Origin: Calvatia gigantea
Taxonomy: Eukaryota; Basidiomycota; Agaricomycetes; Agaricales; Lycoperdaceae
Length of the DNA: 64,000 nucleotides
Direction: 5' to 3'
Assembly (NCBI GenBank): GCA_025093985.1
Contig: JACAAK010000012.1
Coordinates: 248,001-312,000, forward strand
The notes under the pieces were generated by a model that saw only the letters and a program-made list of their open reading frames with translations, was not told where the DNA came from and did no database searches. This document shows, in pieces, positions 59,833-64,000 of the stretch; positions within the stretch are counted from its first letter, which is position 1, and each line of letters begins with the position of its first letter. Made by a program: the position numbers and the translations under genes.

Positions 59833-60602
59833 TCATACATGGACAGTAAGGTAGGGTTCGCTATTCTGGAGATCAAGATACTGCAAGAACTCTTGACGGA
59901 GTTGTTCTGCGGGAGCCGCCAATGCAGCTCGAAGGGCGGCCATTGTGATTGTCTTCCCGTCACCTGGGTTGAACCTAAACACACCCACACACGCGATACA
60001 CCCAACATCAGTCGACGCCTAGTACGAACGGGGAGGGTGGGGGGGGGGGAACAAGTGACGTACCGTTCTGGAAGGAAAAACTCTTTACTCTTTTCTAATC
60101 CATGAGCCAAGAGCTTGTTTTCCTCAGGGGACATGGCAGCTTCGAGAGTCGGAACGTCGGATTCTTCTTCAGAGTCGTTATGTCTATGAAGGTCGCCCAA
60201 GATTTTTTCCAAGCCGTTATCGAATTCTTGGTGCCCTGGTTGGAGGTTCAAGCTCAACAACAACACAAGAGCCTCTTTGATTCCCTAAGCGAAAGAAAAG
60301 AAAGGAAACGTAAAGGTTTTCGTCAATGTGGACAGCAGAAGCAATTATAACAAGAAACGAACTGTATGTTCGGCACCATCAAACTCGCTCAACCGCTTTC
60401 CGAGATCTGGACCAGCGGCTTTCTGATACCAAGGATGGACCAAAATTTCCTCAGCGGAAATATGACGTGCGACTTCCCAGAGGAGTTGAGCGAGGACGGA
60501 TTGTTGATAGGTTAGATTGCCGACGTGGGCGAAGTAACTGTCACGGAGGGTGTAGACTGTTTGATGGTCTGATTTGATGGCGAGTGCGAAGGGTGTTGTC
60601 AT
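59833..60602 (-). CDS. Hypothetical protein, 200 aa
   Basis: Not recognised. Three exons (60602-60363, 60284-60064, 59974-59833) with GT-AG introns and continuous phase. The protein starts MTTPFALAIKSDHQTVYTLR and is helical and charged throughout, with no signal peptide or membrane segment. The acidic middle includes HNDSEEESDVPTLE. The C-terminal part, MAALRAALAAPAEQLRQEF, suggests an amphipathic helix, and the end is SEPYLTVHV. Its consistent splicing and orderly composition suggest a real conserved gene. Confidence 0.6.
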
Positions 60603-61438
60603 TGTGGGATGGCGACGGCGACGGCGACAGAGATGGCTTAGGGCGGTTGGTGAGATTGAACGAGAGATAGCGGAGGGTCATCATTTATGGGTTGGGACTG
60701 GTCACTCGGGTGGAGAGAAAGGTCTCAGTGGCACATTACGTCGTCGCCTGGCCATCCCGCACTATGATAGGTCATATTCTGTATTCAGACATTTACTCCA
60801 ATGAGATGCGTGATGTGGCCTCATTGGTGGAGAATGCTGTTGCTGGGTAGAAGGAGGTATGTCATCATAACAACACTTGATGCAGAATGGATGGCGAACA
60901 ATTATGCTTGGAGGGCCCCATCAAGCTCAAGTCGGGTGTGTCATTGATGACAGTTGAGGGTACTAGTGCCTCGGAATCGATTTCCTACGAGTGCATGAGG
61001 GGTGGAGAGGCTACGTTGAGCAATAACAACAACCAAAGCGTCGTGTACAAGATATTGTAAGAAACGTACCCGCGATACGTTAGGGTCTGCCCAGTTGCAT
61101 CATCAACCCTGTATTCGGAAGTTGACGGGCCGGCCGGATGATCCGGGCCAAAAGGGATGATGGTAGCCACCCCCTTCCGAAAAACCCTCCCATGCCAATT
61201 AAGTAGAGTTGGTCATGAGACAGCCTTCGAATTCTGACACACTCGCGTGCGCCCACTTGCTCGTTCGTTCGCGGGTAAACATTACTGTGTGCAAGCTGTC
61301 ACTGTACTCACTGTCCGATCTTTCTTACCTCACCTAGGCCTCATCGGACGCACATACCACCCCCTAATCACCATTCCTAGAATCTCCTATTATCCGATTT
61401 AATTCCGCCCCCCCCCCACCACCACATCGGCTTGCGTC
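60603..61438. other. Divergent promoter region of the 200-aa gene and the F-box gene
   Basis: About 830 bases. A minus-strand ATG at 61170 opens a short reading (MATIIPFGPDHPAG) that could be a first exon, but I could not support a following exon. A C-rich run lies just before the F-box gene start. Confidence 0.4.
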
Positions 61439-63223
61439 ATGAACGCCATCGCGTCTTCGTCGAGGGAAAACTCGACTCAAGCGGTCCTAGCGAACCCGGA
61501 TATCCTAGAACTGATACTAGAGAACTTGGACGTAGATCACGTATGGGAACTACCCTCAGATGAAGTCGTTTCGAGGAGGAGAGTGTTAGCCGCAGTGGCA
61601 CTAACGTGTCGGTCCTTCATGCAACCTGCACTGGATAGACTATGGAGGAGCCTCGACAAGCTATTTCCATTATTCAAGTTATTGCCAGCGTTTTATCGTA
61701 GTGATTCAACTTTCGTGAGTGATTCTCTACTTTCACGCGTTTACTGATTTGATGACGTCGGTGTGGTCGTTGGTGGTGGGTCGTGTGCCGATGTACACGA
61801 CACTCAGGTTCTGAGAGGTCATGTAAGCGAAGCAGATTGGGACCGATTCGACTGGTACGCGGAAAGAGTCAAATCGTTCTGTTATACCCGTGACCCAGAT
61901 TCACTCGACATCGCCATGCACGTCTACTTCCGCATCGCACAGCTTCGGAAAAAACCTCTTTTACCCTCACTGCGGCATCTCCGATGTCCGCATATATCAC
62001 AAGACGACTTTCTGATATCCTCAATCTGTTTGTTTCTTACACCCTCGCTTAAGGTGTTGGATTTTGACAAGATTACGGGGGTGGAGGATAAACTCATCGG
62101 GACGTTCTTGCATACGCTGTTATGTGAGGGAGCGAGGATTGAGAAGGTTATACTTGTGGGTGATGGATTGACGAAGGATACGCTTGGGTATCTCGGGCAT
62201 TGTGTGCATTTGAGGAGTTTGGTCGTGAGTGGGATGGGCCCACATGTGGATCTGGACATCGTGAAGAGTCTAGGGAAGATTCCCGGATTGGAGGAATTAC
62301 AGCTGGATTTGGAAGGGGGTAGATTGATGAGTGCGTCCGAGGAGGTTGATATCTCGACTCCATATCCTTCACCGAACGCAGCCACGGCGTGGGAGGGCGA
62401 GCTTGGGTATAGGGAATTGACGAAGCTGGAGTTTATTGCGCCGTTATCGTTTATAAGGTCCTTCGTGGTCCGGATCGGCGCAACACAACTACGGCATATA
62501 GGGTTTGAGAGTTCGAGTGAGGGTACGTCGGATCGAAAGGATTTATTGGCGTGTGTCGTACAGCGGTGGAAGGACACCCTAACATTTTTCCGGATGGTGC
62601 ATAATATCGACGAGAATGGGGAGGAGGATAGTGCACCGCCTGCGATGACGATGGACACGATCTCCCCCTTGCTCAAAGTATCTAATCTCGTGCATCTCGA
62701 GGTTGATGGGTACTTGCTCGAACTCAGGGACTCGAATATCACCGAAATGGTTAGCGCATGGCCGAAGATCCATATACTCCATCTCCCCTTCATGAGTTCC
62801 GGCACTCAACGTCCGACAGTCATCTCTCTCCAGACTCTATCAAAATACTGTCCAGAGCTCAGACACCTCACGCTTCCCCTGGACACGGGTGACTTTACGG
62901 TGTTGCAGGAAGCTCGGATTTCTCTGCATAAACTTCACATGCTCACGGTGGCGAGTCCAGACGAGCCTTGGGAACTTCGACGTGCGATGCGGCTAGCACG
63001 GGTTGTCGATCATTTGTTTCCGTTTTTAGCTAAAGTTCGGGCACATTCTGAGGAGCGTGAGGGAGGACGGTGGCAGCAAGTACACCAGATGGTGAAGATG
63101 TGTCAGTCTGTAAGGAATGAGGCTATGCAGATGTACAGACACACTGGCAGCTCGCTTGATAGTGGTAGTAGTAATAGTCCGGCTCTCATCAATTTTCCGA
63201 TGCAGCCTGTAGGACATACTTAG
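61439..63223 (+). CDS. F-box protein with C-terminal repeat-like region, 563 aa
   Basis: Probable SCF ubiquitin-ligase substrate receptor of the general Agaricomycete F-box type. Exon 1 (61439-61714, 92 codons) holds the F-box-like segment: LANPDILELILENL followed by VALTCRSFMQPALDRLWRSL. The intron (61715-61807) has a GTGAGT donor; exon 2 (61808-63223) is open for 471 codons. Leucine-rich stretches include LPSLRHLRCPHIS, IPGLEELQLDLEGG and CPELRHLTLPLD. It is undamaged and single copy here. Its intron lies at nearly the same place relative to the F-box as in the tandem family (after about residue 92 versus 85-88), consistent with distant common origin. The substrate is unknown. Confidence 0.75.
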
Positions 63224-63423
63224 CCGAGGTAATGGTAAATATAGGTGTCGCAGGGATACAACCACGTGACTGTTGTTAGCTCCCACGATGCAGTTCTCTT
63301 CCATACTTGCACACACACACACACCACCCTCTTCACCACACACACACAAAAGGCCTTGTTGGTCGTCGTCGTCGTTTCCTTCCCCACACGGCGTAGCGTA
63401 CCCGCAGCTCAGCGGTCGCACCC

Positions 63424-64000
63424 ATGAACCGCCAGTCTACCGCCAACATGAACGCACACCAACGGCTCGAGGCCGCCACGGACCTCGCCAAGCTCACCAA
63501 CGTCTCCGACGACATCATCGTCGCGTGTCTCCGCGAACGCTTCATGTCCGACAATATCTATACAAGCTTAGGCTCTTGCGGCCTCGTCGCTCTCAATCCA
63601 CACAAATACGTCCCCTCCAACGCTGACTCGGTTTTACACAAGTACGCTGCTGAGTACAGGGATACCTCGGAACACAAGGACAAGCTCCCTCCGCATATTT
63701 TCCAGTTGGCCAATAATGCCTATTACCACATGCGGAGGACTACCCAAGACCAAGCTATACTCTTCAGGTGCGTTCATCAGCTCATCGCCTTTTTTTGTCT
63801 TTGTCAGCCGTCGGTCTAACATGCCCTTGTGTTTTTTTATTTATTTAAAAAAAAATTTAATGGCATCATTAGTGGAGAATCGGGCAGTGGCAAATCCGAG
63901 AACAGACGTCTAGCCATCAAGACCCTTCTCGAACTTAGCGTCTCGAACCCCGGCAAAAAAGGATCCAAACTCGCCTCCCAAGTCCCCGCCGCCGAATTCG
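63424..64000 (+). CDS. Chitin synthase with myosin motor-like domain, 5' part
   Basis: N-terminal part of a fungal class V/VII-type chitin synthase, in which a myosin motor-like head precedes the membrane chitin synthase domain. Exon 1 is 63424-63767 and exon 2 starts at 63873 and runs off the window. Readable motor features are DDIIVACLRERF, YTSLGSCGLVALNPHKY, PPHIFQLANNAYYHMRR, and the P-loop GESGSGKSEN, which is completed by splicing across the intron (SG at the junction). This is followed by RRLAIKTLLELSVSNPGKKG. The synthase domain lies beyond the window, so that assignment rests on the characteristic sequence of the motor head. An alternating CA/AC-rich leader precedes the start at 63308-63350. 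Confidence 0.85.

Noticed and set aside
60985..61170. Possible first exon of a short minus-strand gene (MATIIPFGPDHPAG)
   Set aside because: A donor-like GTACGT follows, but every acceptor I tried gave an immediate stop or an unconvincing tail.
61924..62805. Minus-strand open frame of 293 codons
   Set aside because: Antisense to exon 2 of the 563-aa F-box gene, which has consistent domain content; the long antisense frame reflects codon composition.

Overview
This is a nuclear window from a filamentous fungus, almost certainly an Agaricomycete (mushroom-forming basidiomycete). The genes carry many short introns of about 50-60 bases, some exons are only 5-14 bases, and the gene families fit: an ERT1-type gluconeogenesis activator, a GH1 beta-glucosidase, CE4 chitin deacetylases, a myosin-motor chitin synthase and many F-box/LRR-like proteins. 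I saw no rRNA, tRNA, CRISPR array or bacterial operon.

Left edge (1-6.6 kb): the 5' part of a Gfo/Idh/MocA oxidoreductase (minus), an intact 18-exon GH1 beta-glucosidase (plus), and an ERT1-like Zn2Cys6/PAS regulator (plus) with four single-base insertions. Middle (7-50 kb): a rearranged multigene locus built from repeated copies of one F-box/LRR-like gene. Copies A-E are all on the minus strand (7.2-29.4 kb). Copies F, H, I, J, K and the divergent relative G are all on the plus strand (33-50 kb). I and J are intact (503 and 502 aa). The others have frameshifts, deletions or stops. Orphan pieces of neighbouring single-copy genes lie between the copies: the ERT1 3' end and flank, the ZRG17-type zinc transporter 5' half, the 3' part of a DUF2461 gene, and the chitin deacetylase 3' region. 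The intact sources of three of these (ZRG17-like, DUF2461, chitin deacetylase) and the frameshifted ERT1 lie in the same window, so the locus appears to have grown by segmental duplication that carried flanking DNA along. A degraded integrase-core (DDE-type) gene lies at 13.4-14.5 kb. Right edge (50.8-64 kb): ordinary gene-dense sequence with a DUF2461 protein, a 101-aa protein, acetyl-CoA synthetase, a 2OG-Fe(II) oxygenase, a 200-aa protein, a single-copy F-box protein and the start of a myosin-motor chitin synthase.

Functional links: ERT1 is known in fungi as a regulator of acetate and gluconeogenic metabolism, and acetyl-CoA synthetase is an enzyme of that pathway. Chitin deacetylase and chitin synthase belong to the cell wall. 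The F-box/LRR family probably encodes SCF ubiquitin-ligase substrate receptors, inferred from an N-terminal F-box-like segment and weak leucine-rich repeats.

Two window-wide oddities stand out. Several otherwise well-conserved genes (ERT1, acetyl-CoA synthetase, the 2OG oxygenase, ZRG17-like) are broken only by +1 single-base insertions. And four of roughly seventy modelled introns use a GC rather than GT donor. Exon coordinates were worked out by hand from reading-frame continuity and remembered family consensus; no alignment software was used.
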